From Chelatococcus composti (GTDB lineage Bacteria > Pseudomonadota > Alphaproteobacteria > Rhizobiales > Beijerinckiaceae), in assembly GCF_014201415.1 (NCBI RefSeq), contig NZ_JACHEH010000009.1:1-64000 (forward strand): a stretch of DNA of 64,000 nucleotides, written 5' to 3'. This document shows positions 1 to 11,111 of this stretch, in pieces. Every line of letters begins with the position of its first letter. Within the stretch, counting starts at the first letter, position 1. The notes under the pieces are model-generated. The model saw only the letters and a program-made list of their open reading frames with translations. It was not told the origin of the DNA and made no database searches. A program made the translations under genes and the position numbers.

Positions 1-326
1 GACTTTCCATCAGGTTGAGCTTGAACAACCCGACCCTACCGGAAAAACACTGGTGACCGCCGCTATCCTGCTACACCACGCCCCGGGACATCATCCGTTT
101 GAATACCGGGCGACGGGCGTGACGAGCTAGCCGCGGATGGAGACGCTCCTGAGAGAACAGGGTGCGTAGCCCCGGCCAGCATCCCGACAAGGCAACGCGG
201 CAGACGCAAACAGCTTCTGTCTCGCTTGCCCTTGCTTCGTCGGAAACGACGACCCAAGCCCCTCAGGAACAAATCCCGCGCGCGCCGGCTTTCCTCTCGG
301 ACCAGACAACGAGATGGAGAATCCCC
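1..326. other. Non-coding stretch with a tRNA-Pro-like fragment
   Basis: No convincing gene lies here before the small ORF at 327. On the minus strand, about 97 down to 70, the sequence begins like the 5' half of a tRNA-Pro (CGGGGCGTGGTGTAGCAGG). No matching 3' acceptor strand follows, the D-stem pairs poorly, and the T-arm-like segment near 10-35 has an 8-base loop. In related genomes a tRNA-Pro gene often follows merR at this locus (from memory), so a decayed or rearranged copy is possible. Confidence 0.3.
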
Positions 327-410
327 ATGATGCGCGGTGCACTGCTCTGGATCATCGGCATCCCGCTGCCGATCATCATCGTCCTGTGGCTGCTCGGCTA
401 CCTGAGCTGA
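327..410 (+). CDS. 27-residue single-pass membrane peptide
   Basis: A tiny ORF encodes 27 residues, nearly all hydrophobic (MMRGALLWIIGIPLPIIIVL and onward, ending GYLS), enough for one transmembrane helix with a proline kink. A GGAG Shine-Dalgarno lies seven bases before the ATG, which is why I take it as real rather than the longer upstream reading. Similar very short hydrophobic proteins with an IGIPLP-like core are common in alphaproteobacterial annotations, with no known function. It ends 13 bases from the end of the convergent merR gene. Confidence 0.55.
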   Translation: MMRGALLWIIGIPLPIIIVLWLLGYLS

Positions 411-422
411 CGGGCCAAGGTC

Positions 423-1028
423 TCAGTCGTCGCTCTCGGGCCCCTTGCGGGCGGCATCGAGCAGGCGCCGACATTCCGCCAGTTCCGCCAGCACGGCCTG
501 CAGGGCGCGCACCTGCGCTGCCGTCAGTCCGGAAGGCCCGGCAGGCTCCGGGGTGGCTGAGGCAGACTCTGCGTCCGGGCCGCACGAGACGGCTGCGGGC
601 GCCTTCGCCTGTTGCAGCGCGCCTTCATCGAAGAGGAAGGGATTGTCCTCCGGCGGAGTGTGGACGTCGCGCACATTGAAATGGCGTTTCTCGTCGAAGT
701 CGCGCGGTGCCTCTTCCTGCCTCTCGCTCCGTTCCGAGCGCGCAGGCGCCGGAGCGTTCTGGCGCCAGACGTTCTCCACGTAGCGCACCCCCTCCTCCTT
801 CAGGATGCGCTGGACGCCCTTGATGGTATATCCCTCGCCGTAGAGGAGATGGCGGATGCCGCGCAGGAGGTCGACATCGTCCGGCCGGTAGTAGCGCCGG
901 CCGCCGCCGCGCTTCAGCGGCTTGATCTGCGGAAAGCGCGTTTCCCAGAAACGCAGCACATGCTGTGGCAGCTCGAGGTCTTCCGCCACCTCGCTGATCG
1001 TCCGGAATGCGTCCGGCCCCTTGTCCAC
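423..1028 (-). CDS. MerR family transcriptional regulator
   Basis: The protein has 201 residues. Residues 8-75 form a MerR winged helix-turn-helix, with the [10 protein letters not shown] and [11 protein letters not shown] signatures. Residues 90-170 are low-complexity and charged, and a C-terminal helix near 170-195 could support dimerisation. No metal-binding cysteine loop like that of MerR or CueR is visible, so the effector is unknown. It is the last gene of a plsX-fabH-ihfA-merR order on the minus strand, 95 bases after ihfA, and is probably cotranscribed. This neighbour pairing is conserved in Hyphomicrobiales, but the regulon is undefined. Confidence 0.85.
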   Translation of the reverse strand: MDKGPDAFRTISEVAEDLELPQHVLRFWETRFPQIKPLKRGGGRRYYRPDDVDLLRGIRHLLYGEGYTIKGVQRILKEEGVRYVENVWRQNAPAPARSERSERQEEAPRDFDEKRHFNVRDVHTPPEDNPFLFDEGALQQAKAPAAVSCGPDAESASATPEPAGPSGLTAAQVRALQAVLAELAECRRLLDAARKGPESDD

Positions 1029-1123
1029 AACAGGCCCCTACTCACTTGCGGCACCACCTGCCCGTCTGGGCCGGCGACGCCTGCCGCACGCAAAGCCACT
1101 CGCTCCCGGCGCGGTGGCTTCGA

Positions 1124-1435
1124 TTACTCCTCGCCCTCGCTGCGCTGGCCGTTGATGCGCGCACGCAACACGTTCGAGGGCTTGAACACCATGACCCGGC
1201 GCGGCTCGATCGGCACCTCGACACCCGTCTTCGGGTTGCGGCCGATGCGCTGCCCCTTGTCGCGCACCACGAAGGAGCCGAACGAGGACAGCTTCACGGT
1301 CTCGCCGTTCGCCAGGCAGTTACAGATTTCTGAGAGCACCATCTCGACGAGAGATGCTGATTCCGTGCGGGATAGTCCCACCTTCTGATAGACCGCCTCG
1401 CAGAGATCTGCGCGCGTTACCGTGCGACCGGCCAT
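1124..1435 (-). CDS. ihfA: Integration host factor subunit alpha
   Basis: The 103-residue protein belongs to the HU/IHF family. It pairs with IHF beta to bend DNA at specific sites in replication, recombination and sigma-54 promoters. The alpha-subunit features are the [11 protein letters not shown] core and the DNA-intercalating arm [12 protein letters not shown], followed by [11 protein letters not shown]. The ATG at 1435 follows an AAGGTGG Shine-Dalgarno and gives [11 protein letters not shown]; a GTG two codons earlier is possible but less likely. It lies 156 bases downstream of fabH and upstream of merR. The IHF beta gene is not in the window. Confidence 0.96.
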   Translation of the reverse strand: MAGRTVTRADLCEAVYQKVGLSRTESASLVEMVLSEICNCLANGETVKLSSFGSFVVRDKGQRIGRNPKTGVEVPIEPRRVMVFKPSNVLRARINGQRSEGEE

Positions 1436-1591
1436 GACCACCTTCCCGCCCCGATTCAGAAAACAGGATTATCTATATGAATTTGCAAGGTATTGGCAGC
1501 AGGAGGCGCGGTCAATGGTGCATTCGCCCATTCGTTTGCCGAAGGACGTGCACGGAAACGCATTTCCCGATCTGCCAGTCGGCGCCCGCCG

Positions 1592-2569
1592 CTACCAGCG
1601 AACGAGCACGCTGCCCCAGGTGAAACCGCCGCCCATGGCCTCGAGCATGACGAGGTCGCCCTCCTTGATGCGCCCGTCCGCCTTGGCCTCGGCGAGCGCC
1701 AGCGGGATCGACGCGGCGGAGGTGTTGCCGTGCCGATCCACCGTCACAACCACCTTCTCGGGTGCGATGCCGAGCTTGTGAGCGCTGGCGTCGATGATGC
1801 GCCGGTTGGCCTGGTGGGGCACGAACCAGTCGAGATCCTCGGCGGTCGTGCCCGTCGCCGCGAAGGCGTCCGAGATCACGTCCGTGATCATGCCCACGGC
1901 ATGGCGGAAGACCTCACGCCCCTCCATGCGCAGGTGGCCGACCTTGCGGTTGGTGCCGGGCCCGCCGTCCACATAGAGCTTCTCGCGGTGGCGGCCGTCG
2001 GAGCGCAGGTGCGAGGTGAGCACGCCGCGGTCGGCGATCGTCCCCGTGCCTTCCATGGCCTCGAGAACGACGGCGCCGGCGCCGTCGCCGAAGAGCACGC
2101 AGGTGGTGCGATCCTGCCAGTCGATGATGTGCGAGAAGGTCTCGGCGCCGATGACGAGAGCGCGCCGGTGCGAGCCCGATGTCAGGAACTTGTCGGCCGT
2201 GGCGAGGCCGAAGATAAAGCCCGAGCAGACCGCCTGCAGGTCGAAGGCGGCGCCATGGGTCATGCCGAGCGCCGACTGGATCTGTGTGGCCGTCGCCGGG
2301 AAGGTATAGTCCGGCGTCGATGTGGCACAGACGATTAGATCGATGTCGGCGGGCGTGAGGCCGGCATCCTCGAGCGCGGCCTTCGCTGCGGCGAGGCCGA
2401 GCGAGGATGTCGTCTCGCCCTCCGCGGCGATGCGCCGCTCGCGGATGCCCGTGCGCTGCACGATCCACTCGTCCGAGGTATCGACCATCCCGGCGAGTTC
2501 GGCATTGGTCAGAACGCGTTCGGGAAGATAGGAGCCGCAACCGCGGACGACCGACCGGATTCGGGACAC
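1592..2569 (-). CDS. fabH: Beta-ketoacyl-ACP synthase III
   Basis: This enzyme condenses acetyl-CoA with malonyl-ACP to start type II fatty-acid synthesis in the cytoplasm. The 325-residue protein carries the complete Cys-His-Asn triad: Cys115 in AVCSGF, His252 in VPHQANRR and Asn282 in GNTSAAS. I chose the GTG at 2569 because a GAGGAG ribosome site precedes it and it gives the usual N-terminus ([16 protein letters not shown]). It starts 14 bases after the plsX stop, so both are likely in one operon linking fatty-acid initiation to phospholipid acylation. Confidence 0.97.
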   Translation of the reverse strand: MSRIRSVVRGCGSYLPERVLTNAELAGMVDTSDEWIVQRTGIRERRIAAEGETTSSLGLAAAKAALEDAGLTPADIDLIVCATSTPDYTFPATATQIQSALGMTHGAAFDLQAVCSGFIFGLATADKFLTSGSHRRALVIGAETFSHIIDWQDRTTCVLFGDGAGAVVLEAMEGTGTIADRGVLTSHLRSDGRHREKLYVDGGPGTNRKVGHLRMEGREVFRHAVGMITDVISDAFAATGTTAEDLDWFVPHQANRRIIDASAHKLGIAPEKVVVTVDRHGNTSAASIPLALAEAKADGRIKEGDLVMLEAMGGGFTWGSVLVRW

Positions 2570-2583
2570 TTTGTGAGAACTCC

Positions 2584-3624
2584 TCAAGCCTCGGCCACCG
2601 CCGAGGGATGCACCTGCGCAATCGTCTCGCGGATGGTGTCGGCGAGCGAATGGCGCGCCATGTCGTAAGCGAGTTCGACGGCACTTGCAAAGCCGAGGGC
2701 ATCGGTGCCGCCATGGCTCTTGATGACGACGCCATCGAGTCCCAGGAAAACCCCGCCGTTGGAGCGGCGCGGATCCATCTTTTCCTTCAGCGCGTCGAAG
2801 GCCCCCTTGGCGAATAGATAGCCGATGCGCGCCATCAGCGTGCGGCCCATGGCGGCGCGCAGGTAGTGGGCGATCTGCTTGGCCGTGCCTTCCGCCGTCT
2901 TGAGGGCTATGTTGCCGGAGAACCCCTCCGTCACCACCACGTCGACGGTCCCCTTGCCGAGGTCGTCGCCCTCGACGAAGCCACGGTAGTCGACGAACGG
3001 GATGTCGGCCTCGCGCAGGCGCTTGCCCGCCTCCTTCACCGCCTCGTTGCCCTTGATCTCCTCGACGCCGACGTTGAGGAGGCCGACCGTCGGTCGCTCG
3101 ATGTCGAACACGATGCGCGCGAGGGCCGCACCCATGACGGCGAGATCGACAAGATGCTGCGCATCGGCGCCGATGGTGGCGCCCACGTCGAGCACCACGC
3201 TCTCCCCGCGCAGCGTCGGCCACAGGGCCGCGATGGCGGGCCGGTCCACATTGGCCATGCGCTTGAGGCAGAAGGTCGCCATGGCCATCAGCGCGCCGGT
3301 GTTGCCCGCCGAAACGGCGACCTCGGCGCGCTTTTCCTTCACCGCCTCTATGGCGCGCCACATGGACGACTTGTAGCGCCCGGCCCTCAGCGCCTGGCTG
3401 GGCTTGTCGTCCATGCGCACCGCAACGTCGGTGTGGTGCAGCTCGGAAACAGCCTTGAGCGTGGGGTGGGCTTCGAGCAGCGGCTGAACCACCGTCTCGT
3501 TGCCGTAGATGACAAAGCGCAGGTCCGGCCGACGCTCGAGGGCGATGGCCGCACCCGGAATCACAACAGCGGCACCCTGGTCTCCACCCATGGCGTCGAG
3601 TGCGATGGTGACCGGTCGCGACAT
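2584..3624 (-). CDS. plsX: Phosphate acyltransferase PlsX
   Basis: PlsX converts acyl-ACP to acyl-phosphate, the donor used by PlsY to acylate glycerol-3-phosphate. The 346-residue length is normal. The N-terminal signature [11 protein letters not shown] and the conserved [12 protein letters not shown] and [13 protein letters not shown] segments identify it. It is a peripheral membrane enzyme. It is followed closely by fabH and lies 99 bases downstream of yceD. The common bacterial order yceD-rpmF-plsX-fabH is present here without rpmF. Confidence 0.97.
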   Translation of the reverse strand: MSRPVTIALDAMGGDQGAAVVIPGAAIALERRPDLRFVIYGNETVVQPLLEAHPTLKAVSELHHTDVAVRMDDKPSQALRAGRYKSSMWRAIEAVKEKRAEVAVSAGNTGALMAMATFCLKRMANVDRPAIAALWPTLRGESVVLDVGATIGADAQHLVDLAVMGAALARIVFDIERPTVGLLNVGVEEIKGNEAVKEAGKRLREADIPFVDYRGFVEGDDLGKGTVDVVVTEGFSGNIALKTAEGTAKQIAHYLRAAMGRTLMARIGYLFAKGAFDALKEKMDPRRSNGGVFLGLDGVVIKSHGGTDALGFASAVELAYDMARHSLADTIRETIAQVHPSAVAEA

Positions 3625-3723
3625 AGGTTCAGTCCGAACTCCCGAAATGCTCCCTTAAGTGCAAGGGACGGCGGACAATAGCGAAGCGCACGTCACCCGC
3701 AACTCGAAAATGCCCGTCGCAGC

Positions 3724-4266
3724 TCATTGATCCTCGCGCTTGGACAGATTCTTCAGCACCGCGAAGGGCGAGACTTTCTCCTCGTCGCTATTCTCGTAGC
3801 GGAACTGTGCACCAGGCTTACGCGGATAGGGATCGAGCCCGAGCGCGAAGAACTCGGCGGTGACGATGCCGAGGTCAATGGTGCCGCCGACGATCTCGTC
3901 GGGCTCGTCCTCGGCGGAGGGCTCGCCCTCCTCCGGCACCTCGTGGGCGGCCCGCCACTGCTCGAGCGCCGCCGGAGACATGAAGGTGACCTCCACCGCC
4001 TCGCGCAGCGTGTTGGGGAAAGGCTCGAGCGTTACGACGCAGGTCTGCGTCAGACCGGCCTCGACAGTCCCCGTCACGAGGATGCGATCGCTCGTGCCCT
4101 TCAGGCTAAACGAGCCGACGAGCCGGTCTATGGGGCCGGTGCCGAAGCGTCGGGCAATCTCGGCCCGCTCGGCCTCGGTCGCCTCGACCGTGACCTCGAG
4201 GCCGGAGGCCGGAATGTCGGCGACGGCAACGGGACGGGAGATGAGCGCATCGGGCGCGGCGGTCAT
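3724..4266 (-). CDS. YceD/DUF177 family protein
   Basis: The 180-residue protein matches the DUF177 (YceD) family, whose members are linked to 23S rRNA accumulation in bacteria and plastids. A conserved QTCVVTLEPF segment lies near residues 92-101, and an acidic DEPDEIVGGTIDLG stretch near 123-137 leads into the usual E-F-ALGLDPYPRKPG motif. The family often has CxxC cysteines; only one (in QTCVV) is obvious here. Its ATG overlaps the stop of the upstream chaperone gene by four bases, which suggests translational coupling. Confidence 0.88.
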   Translation of the reverse strand: MTAAPDALISRPVAVADIPASGLEVTVEATEAERAEIARRFGTGPIDRLVGSFSLKGTSDRILVTGTVEAGLTQTCVVTLEPFPNTLREAVEVTFMSPAALEQWRAAHEVPEEGEPSAEDEPDEIVGGTIDLGIVTAEFFALGLDPYPRKPGAQFRYENSDEEKVSPFAVLKNLSKREDQ

Positions 4267-4808
4267 TTTGATGTCCTTTCGACGAATCGTGCGGCAGGCG
4301 GGAACGGCGCCGACTGCTGCAGCAGGGAGTCGAAATTGAGGCTGTCGAGATGGTGAGCGCTCGCCCGCACGTAGGCGGCCAGGGCGGCATGGCGCTCGGC
4401 GGGCTCTCCCAGGCGCAGCGCGAGCAGGCGACGCAGCTCCGGCTCGTCGTCGGCTTCGAGGGCGGCCGCGTAGCGCCGCATGCGGTCGTTGAAGACGCCT
4501 GCGAGCGCCTTCATGCGCTTGGGCACGGCAAGGTCGCTGGTGCCCAGCTCGCGCAGCGCGCGGTCGAGCTCGCGGAACATGACGTCCACGAGATCCTGCG
4601 CGGCGTCGGACGCCGGATCCGGCAGCGCCTTGAGCCGCCGCACGATGAGGGCGACGTGCAGCGCCAGCGCCTCGAAGCGGCCCTCCGCCGTGTCGGGAAA
4701 GCCGAGCTCCAGATAAAGCGCAGGCTGCCGCGCCGCCCCGGCGACCCGCTGGTAGAGGTCCTCGATGACGTCGCTCGGACGCCGGCGACGCAGAAATGAC
4801 AAGATCAT
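4263..4808 (-). CDS. Ubiquinol-cytochrome c chaperone (CBP3/UQCC1 family)
   Basis: The 181-residue helical protein resembles the Cbp3/UQCC1 family, which helps assemble the cytochrome bc1 complex and is found in alphaproteobacteria and mitochondria. Recognisable parts are the FRRELDRALRELG-like helix (VMFRELDRALRELG), then VPKRMKALAGVFNDRMRRY and the late PAERHAALAAYVRA segment. It has no signal peptide, so it acts in the cytoplasm or at the inner membrane face. It is transcribed divergently from bamE across about 120 bases and overlaps yceD by ATGA. Confidence 0.9.
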   Translation of the reverse strand: MILSFLRRRRPSDVIEDLYQRVAGAARQPALYLELGFPDTAEGRFEALALHVALIVRRLKALPDPASDAAQDLVDVMFRELDRALRELGTSDLAVPKRMKALAGVFNDRMRRYAAALEADDEPELRRLLALRLGEPAERHAALAAYVRASAHHLDSLNFDSLLQQSAPFPPAARFVERTSK

Positions 4809-4888
4809 GCCGACCTTCTTAACCTTCTCACCACGCCTTGCAAAAGGCCCTCGTGCGCGCTACGGCATCGGCGGGGCCCATCGCAAGT

Positions 4889-4905
4889 CCGGGGCGGAGC
4901 CCCGG
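4889..4905 (+). promoter_or_regulatory. Hairpin in the bamE 5' leader
   Basis: A 7-bp perfect stem (CCGGGGC/GCCCCGG) with a GGA loop lies 22 bases before the bamE ATG, just upstream of the AGGTGGA ribosome site, in the divergent intergenic region. It could affect mRNA stability or translation. No T-run follows, so it is not an obvious terminator. Confidence 0.4.
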
Positions 4906-4927
4906 TCCCATAACACAGGTGGACGGT

Positions 4928-5419
4928 ATGGCATTGCGAAAGTCTCATTCTTTCCAACGCATCGCGGCGCGGTGTCTCGTCGGCGCGACCTTGGCGATGG
5001 GGCTCGCAGCCTGCAGCAGCACCACCGAGACGCTGACCAAGGGCTACGTCATCGACGAGCGCGTCGTGGCGGAGATCAAGCCAGGCATGAGCGTGGAAAA
5101 GGTGCTGGAGCGCATGGGCACGCCGTCCACCGTGTCCACCGTCGGCAACAAGACCTTCTACTACATCAGCCAGACGTTCGAGCGTCCGGTGCAGTTCATG
5201 CGCCCGCGGCTCGTCGACCAGCGCGTTCTGGCCATCTATTTCGACAAGAACTTCAAGGTCGAGCGGCTCGCCAACTACGGCCTGAAGGACGGCGTCGTCT
5301 TCGACTTCATCACCCGCACGACGCCCACGAGCGGCTCCGAGCTGTCGCTCATCGGCCAGCTCCTGCGCGCGACCGGCAGCGGCGGCGGCGGACCGTCGTT
5401 CAACCCCTTCGGCGCCTGA
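4928..5419 (+). CDS. bamE: Outer membrane assembly lipoprotein BamE (SmpA/OmlA)
   Basis: The 163-residue lipoprotein is part of the BAM complex that inserts beta-barrel proteins in the outer membrane. A signal peptide ends in the lipobox LAAC with Cys29. The fold is marked by GYVIDERVVAEIKPGMS and VLERMGTPSTVSTVGN followed by TFYYISQ. I chose the ATG at 4928 because an AGGTGGA site precedes it and it gives a compact signal sequence; an upstream ATG in the same frame (4838) would spoil that. It faces away from the CBP3-like gene and ends at a strong terminator. Confidence 0.95.
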   Translation: MALRKSHSFQRIAARCLVGATLAMGLAACSSTTETLTKGYVIDERVVAEIKPGMSVEKVLERMGTPSTVSTVGNKTFYYISQTFERPVQFMRPRLVDQRVLAIYFDKNFKVERLANYGLKDGVVFDFITRTTPTSGSELSLIGQLLRATGSGGGGPSFNPFGA

Positions 5420-5438
5420 CGGCGCACCGGGAAACGAG

Positions 5439-5470
5439 AACCCCGCGACCTTCCGGCCGCGGGGTTTTTC
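5439..5470 (+). terminator. Intrinsic terminator after bamE
   Basis: The hairpin CCCCGCGACC-TTCC-GGCCGCGGGG has one A/C mismatch in its stem and is followed by TTTTT on the plus strand, 20 bases after the bamE stop. It lies between convergent bamE and hppA. The T-run favours plus-strand termination, but the stem may also act on hppA transcripts. Confidence 0.85.
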
Positions 5471-5501
5471 GTGCCGGGCTCCAGGCCCCGTCCTGGCGGG
5501 C

Positions 5502-7625
<2,124 letters not shown>

Positions 7626-7743
7626 TTTTCCGTCCCTAGTGAGCGGGAGGGATTGCACGCACAGGTTCCGGCCGTTCGGCCGGATGGCCGACGTCTCACC
7701 CCCCGAGCCTTCGTCGTTTTTTGGGGCTCATATTGAGGTGAAC

Positions 7744-7789
7744 AAAAAAACCGGGCCAAAGCAAACGCCTTTTACGTGGCGCGGCCCGG
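7744..7789 (-). terminator. Intrinsic terminator after the MFS gene
   Basis: On the minus strand a CCGGGCC/GGCCCGG stem encloses a smaller GCGCC/GGCG hairpin and is followed by seven T residues (seen as AAAAAAA at 7744-7750). It lies about 40 bases past the MFS stop and ends the long glyA-to-MFS run before hppA. Confidence 0.85.
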
Positions 7790-7829
7790 CATTTTGCTGT
7801 CCGAGGACGTTTTCGACCGTTCGATGCTT

Positions 7830-9032
7830 TCAGGCGGAGGCCTGGCGATCACGCAGACGGGTCGCCATTTCCTGCGCGCCGATCATCAGGAGAACGAGCG
7901 CGACAAGCGGAAAGACGATCCAGTTCACCGTTTCCCAGCCTCCGATGTCGAGCAGCTTGCCGGATGAGAAGGACGCGATGGCGACCGTGCCGAACATCAG
8001 GAAGTCGTTCGCGGCCTGCACCTTGGCCCGCTCCTCGGGCCGGTAGCACTCGGTCACCATGGCCGTGGCGCCGATGAAGCCGAAGTTCCAGCCAACGCCG
8101 AGCAGGACGAGCGCCAGCCAGAAGTTCGCTACCGCGAGCCCGGACAGGGCGACGGCTGCGGCTGACGCGATGAGGACGAGGCCGAGCGCGGTGGTGGCGC
8201 TGCGGCCGATGCGGTTGATGAGCCGGCCCGTGAAGAAGCTCGGCCCGAACATGGCCAGCACGTGCCACTGGATGCCCAGCGTCGCCTCCCCCACCGTGTG
8301 GCCGCAGCCGACCATGGCAACGGGCGCGGCGGTCATCACGAAGCTCATCAGGGCATATGTGACGGTCCCGACGCTGACGGCCACAATGAAGCGCGGTGCC
8401 CGCACGATCTGCCACAGCGGACGGCCGCCCTCCTGGGCGGCGGTCGGCATCGGCACCGGTCGCAGCAGGGAAAGGATGGGCAGGGCAATGAGCGCGAGTG
8501 CCGCCTGGCCGAGGAAGCTGCCGACGAACGGCGCCTGCGGGAAGAGATCGCGCGTGTGGATGGCCACCTGCGGCCCGATGACCGCCGCCAGCAGGCCACC
8601 GACCATGACGAAGGAGATGGCCCGCGGGCGGAAGGCGAAGCTCGCCCCGTCCGCTGCGGCGAAGCGGTAACTCTGCACGAACGACGAGTGGTTGCCCGCG
8701 AGGAACGTGCCGAGGCAGAAGACCAGGAAGGCGCCGACATAGATGCCGGCGGCGGCGACGAGCCCGGCGAGCGCACCGAGGACTGCGCCCACGACATAGC
8801 CCGAGCGCCGGCCGAGATGGCGCATCAGCATGGCGGCAGGGATCGTCCCGGCGGCGACGCCCAGGTTGAACAGGCTCACCGGCAGGGTCGCGAGCGCCTT
8901 GTCCGGTGCCAGCCATACGCCGACGATGCCGCCGAGCGAGACGACGATAGGCGGGCTTGCGGCACCGAACGCTTGGGCACCCGCAAGAACGAGCGCATTG
9001 CGCCGGGCCAGCCTGTCATCGATCTCAACCAC
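7830..9032 (-). CDS. MFS transporter
   Basis: The 400-residue integral membrane protein has about 12 hydrophobic segments and a major-facilitator fold. An MRHLGRRSGYVVG loop between helices 2 and 3 is the usual MFS motif A position. The half-molecule linker near residues 190-210 carries charged residues. The substrate cannot be read from the sequence. The start is a GTG at 9032, 20 bases after the thiL stop, so it is probably cotranscribed with thiL. Known close neighbours of thiL/nusB in Hyphomicrobiales often include such carriers, but this gives no substrate. Confidence 0.88.
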   Translation of the reverse strand: MVEIDDRLARRNALVLAGAQAFGAASPPIVVSLGGIVGVWLAPDKALATLPVSLFNLGVAAGTIPAAMLMRHLGRRSGYVVGAVLGALAGLVAAAGIYVGAFLVFCLGTFLAGNHSSFVQSYRFAAADGASFAFRPRAISFVMVGGLLAAVIGPQVAIHTRDLFPQAPFVGSFLGQAALALIALPILSLLRPVPMPTAAQEGGRPLWQIVRAPRFIVAVSVGTVTYALMSFVMTAAPVAMVGCGHTVGEATLGIQWHVLAMFGPSFFTGRLINRIGRSATTALGLVLIASAAAVALSGLAVANFWLALVLLGVGWNFGFIGATAMVTECYRPEERAKVQAANDFLMFGTVAIASFSSGKLLDIGGWETVNWIVFPLVALVLLMIGAQEMATRLRDRQASA

Positions 9033-9052
9033 GTTACGCCCCCGCTACTGCC

Positions 9053-10048
9053 TCAGAAGTGTCCGTAAGAGCCCCGCGTGAACCGCCGCTCGCCCGCCTT
9101 GTCACGCAGGACGAGCCGGCCGCCGGGCGCCCCTACCGTGCCGATGCGGGTCACCGGCGTACCGGCGTGGCGGGCGGCCTCCGTGAAAGCGGCAACTCCG
9201 CTCTCGGGAACAGTGCAGAGGATTTCATAGTCGTCGCCCCCCGTCGCGATGGTTTCGAGGAGGGTCTCGTCTGCACCCAGCGCAGAGCGCGCCGCGGCAG
9301 AAAGGGGCAGGAGCGACAGGTCGATCTCCCCGCCGAGCCCGGCCGTGCGCAACATCTTGGCGCAATCGCCTGCAAGGCCGTCGGACACGTCCATCGCCGC
9401 GCGTGCGCTCGCCCGGAGGGCGGCGGTAAGGTTCGTCCGCGGCCGGGGGTGGAGATAGCGGTCAACGAGGTAGGCGCGCTCCTCCTGCGTCAGGGCATCG
9501 GCCCAGGCGCCCGCCTTGCCGGTGTGGAGCGCAAGGCCGAGCGCCGCATCGCCGATGGTGCCGCTGACGAGCACGGCATCCCCCTGGCGCGCCCCGGTGC
9601 GGGGCACCATGGTGCCCTGCGGCACGGTGCCGAAGGCGGTGATCGAGAGCGTCAGCGGCCCCGGCGTGCGCACGGTATCGCCGCCGAGCAGCGGGCAGGC
9701 ATAGGCTGCCGCATCCTCGCCGAGGGCAGCCGCGAAATCGGCCATCCAGCCCTCCGTCCAGCCGGAAGGCAGGGCAAGGACCAGCAGGAAGCCGCGGGGC
9801 ACGGCACCCTTGGCGGCGAGATCCGAGAGGTTCACCCGCAGCGCCTTGCGGGCGATCGACGCCGGCGGATCGTCGGGCAGGAAATGGACGCCGGCCACGA
9901 CGGCATCAACCGTCAGGACGAGTTCCTCGCCGTCCGGCACGGCCAATAGCGCCGTGTCGTCTTTGAGGCCGAAGCCCCCCTCTCCCGCCAGCGGCGCCAG
10001 GAAGCGCGCAATCAGCTCGTCTTCGCCGAGGGAGGAGGAGCCCGTCAT
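9053..10048 (-). CDS. thiL: Thiamine-monophosphate kinase
   Basis: ThiL phosphorylates thiamine monophosphate to the active diphosphate, the last step of thiamine synthesis. The 331-residue protein begins with the LGEDELIARFLAPL motif. The metal/nucleotide sites follow: GLKDDTALL, LTVDAVVAGVHF, ACPLLGGDT and MDVSDGLAGD. Family members usually read GIGDDAAVL at the first site; the change to LKDD keeps the two aspartates. It starts seven bases after the nusB stop, inside the ribD-ribE-ribH-nusB-thiL run. Confidence 0.96.
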   Translation of the reverse strand: MTGSSSLGEDELIARFLAPLAGEGGFGLKDDTALLAVPDGEELVLTVDAVVAGVHFLPDDPPASIARKALRVNLSDLAAKGAVPRGFLLVLALPSGWTEGWMADFAAALGEDAAAYACPLLGGDTVRTPGPLTLSITAFGTVPQGTMVPRTGARQGDAVLVSGTIGDAALGLALHTGKAGAWADALTQEERAYLVDRYLHPRPRTNLTAALRASARAAMDVSDGLAGDCAKMLRTAGLGGEIDLSLLPLSAAARSALGADETLLETIATGGDDYEILCTVPESGVAAFTEAARHAGTPVTRIGTVGAPGGRLVLRDKAGERRFTRGSYGHF

Positions 10049-10055
10049 GGCTGCC

Positions 10056-10520
10056 TCAGGGGCGCGCCGTCAGCTCGTCCGCCCGCACGCTGCGCGCCAG
10101 CGTGTCGAGCACGGCGTTGACGAGGCCTGGCTCGTCCTCGTCATAGAAGGCGCGGGCGACGTCAACGTATTCCGAGATCGTGACGCGCACCGGGATGTCC
10201 TTGCGAAAGAAGAGCTCGTAGGCGCCCGCGCGCAGAACCGCACGCAACACCGCCTCGACGCGCTTCAGCGGCCATCCCTTGGCGAGCGCCTCGTTGAGGC
10301 GGCGGTCGACGAGCTTCTGCTCGCGCACCACGCCGGCGATGATGTCGCGGAACAGATCAACGTCCGGCGCGCGGAAGGTCATGCCCTCGATCTCACGGCC
10401 GATCCAGTAGTTCTCGAACTCGGCGACGGCTTCCATGACGCCGGTGCCGGCGATGTCCATCTCGTAGAGTGCCTGCACGGCGGCGAGCCGGGCGGCACTG
10501 CGCTTCTCGCTGCGGCTCAT
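10056..10520 (-). CDS. nusB: Transcription antitermination factor NusB
   Basis: NusB binds boxA RNA with S10 (NusE) and supports antitermination in rRNA operons. The 154-residue all-helical protein has the usual N-terminal [15 protein letters not shown] segment and C-terminal [27 protein letters not shown]. It overlaps the ribH stop by four bases (ATGA), which couples its translation to lumazine synthase, as is common in bacteria. Confidence 0.97.
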   Translation of the reverse strand: MSRSEKRSAARLAAVQALYEMDIAGTGVMEAVAEFENYWIGREIEGMTFRAPDVDLFRDIIAGVVREQKLVDRRLNEALAKGWPLKRVEAVLRAVLRAGAYELFFRKDIPVRVTISEYVDVARAFYDEDEPGLVNAVLDTLARSVRADELTARP

Positions 10521-11011
10521 CGAAACGCCTCCGCCAGTGCCCGCTTGTGGCGCAGCACGGCGAGCGCCGCCTCGGCCGCGCCGCCGCCCTTGTTCATCTC
10601 GGAGACACGGGCACGGGCCAGCGCCTGCGCCTCGTTCTCGACCGTCAGGATGCCGTTGCCGAGCGGGATGCGACGCGCAACCGCCAGGTCCATCAGCGCC
10701 CGGGCGCTCTCGCCGGCCACGATGTCGTAATGGCCGGTTTCGCCGCGGATCACGCAGCCCAGCACGACGACCGCGTCGAAGGGCCGACCGGCAGCCTCGG
10801 CAGCATCGAGCGCGATGGCGACCATGGCCGGGGCTTCGAGCGCGCCGGGCACGGTGATGACATGGCTCTCGGCGCCCGCCGCCGCGATGGCGGCCTGCGC
10901 TCCCGCTAGCAGCTCGTCGGCGATCTCATCATAGAAGCGCGCCTCGACGACGAGGACGCGTGCACCCGGCAGGGGCGTGGCATCGAGTTGGGCTTGGCGT
11001 GGACCGGCCAT
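10517..11011 (-). CDS. ribH: 6,7-dimethyl-8-ribityllumazine synthase
   Basis: RibH condenses 5-amino-6-ribitylaminouracil with dihydroxybutanone phosphate to make lumazine, the substrate of riboflavin synthase. The 164-residue protein has [15 protein letters not shown], the VPGALEAP loop, [18 protein letters not shown] and the [13 protein letters not shown] region. I start at the ATG at 11011 (MAGPRQAQL), since upstream residues are not conserved-looking. It lies 100 bases downstream of ribE and overlaps nusB by four bases. Confidence 0.96.
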   Translation of the reverse strand: MAGPRQAQLDATPLPGARVLVVEARFYDEIADELLAGAQAAIAAAGAESHVITVPGALEAPAMVAIALDAAEAAGRPFDAVVVLGCVIRGETGHYDIVAGESARALMDLAVARRIPLGNGILTVENEAQALARARVSEMNKGGGAAEAALAVLRHKRALAEAFR

Positions 11012-11111
11012 GATGTTCTTTTCGTCTTGTGCAGCGGGGCGAAGCCTGCCCCGGCGATGGATATCGCGGCCGTCTGGCCGCAGGTTCTGCGAAGCAGGAA
11101 TCTCGCCCGCG

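Noticed and set aside
2-97. Possible complete tRNA on the minus strand
   Set aside because: The acceptor strand has no 3' partner, the D-stem mispairs and the T-loop has eight bases, so it cannot fold as a tRNA.
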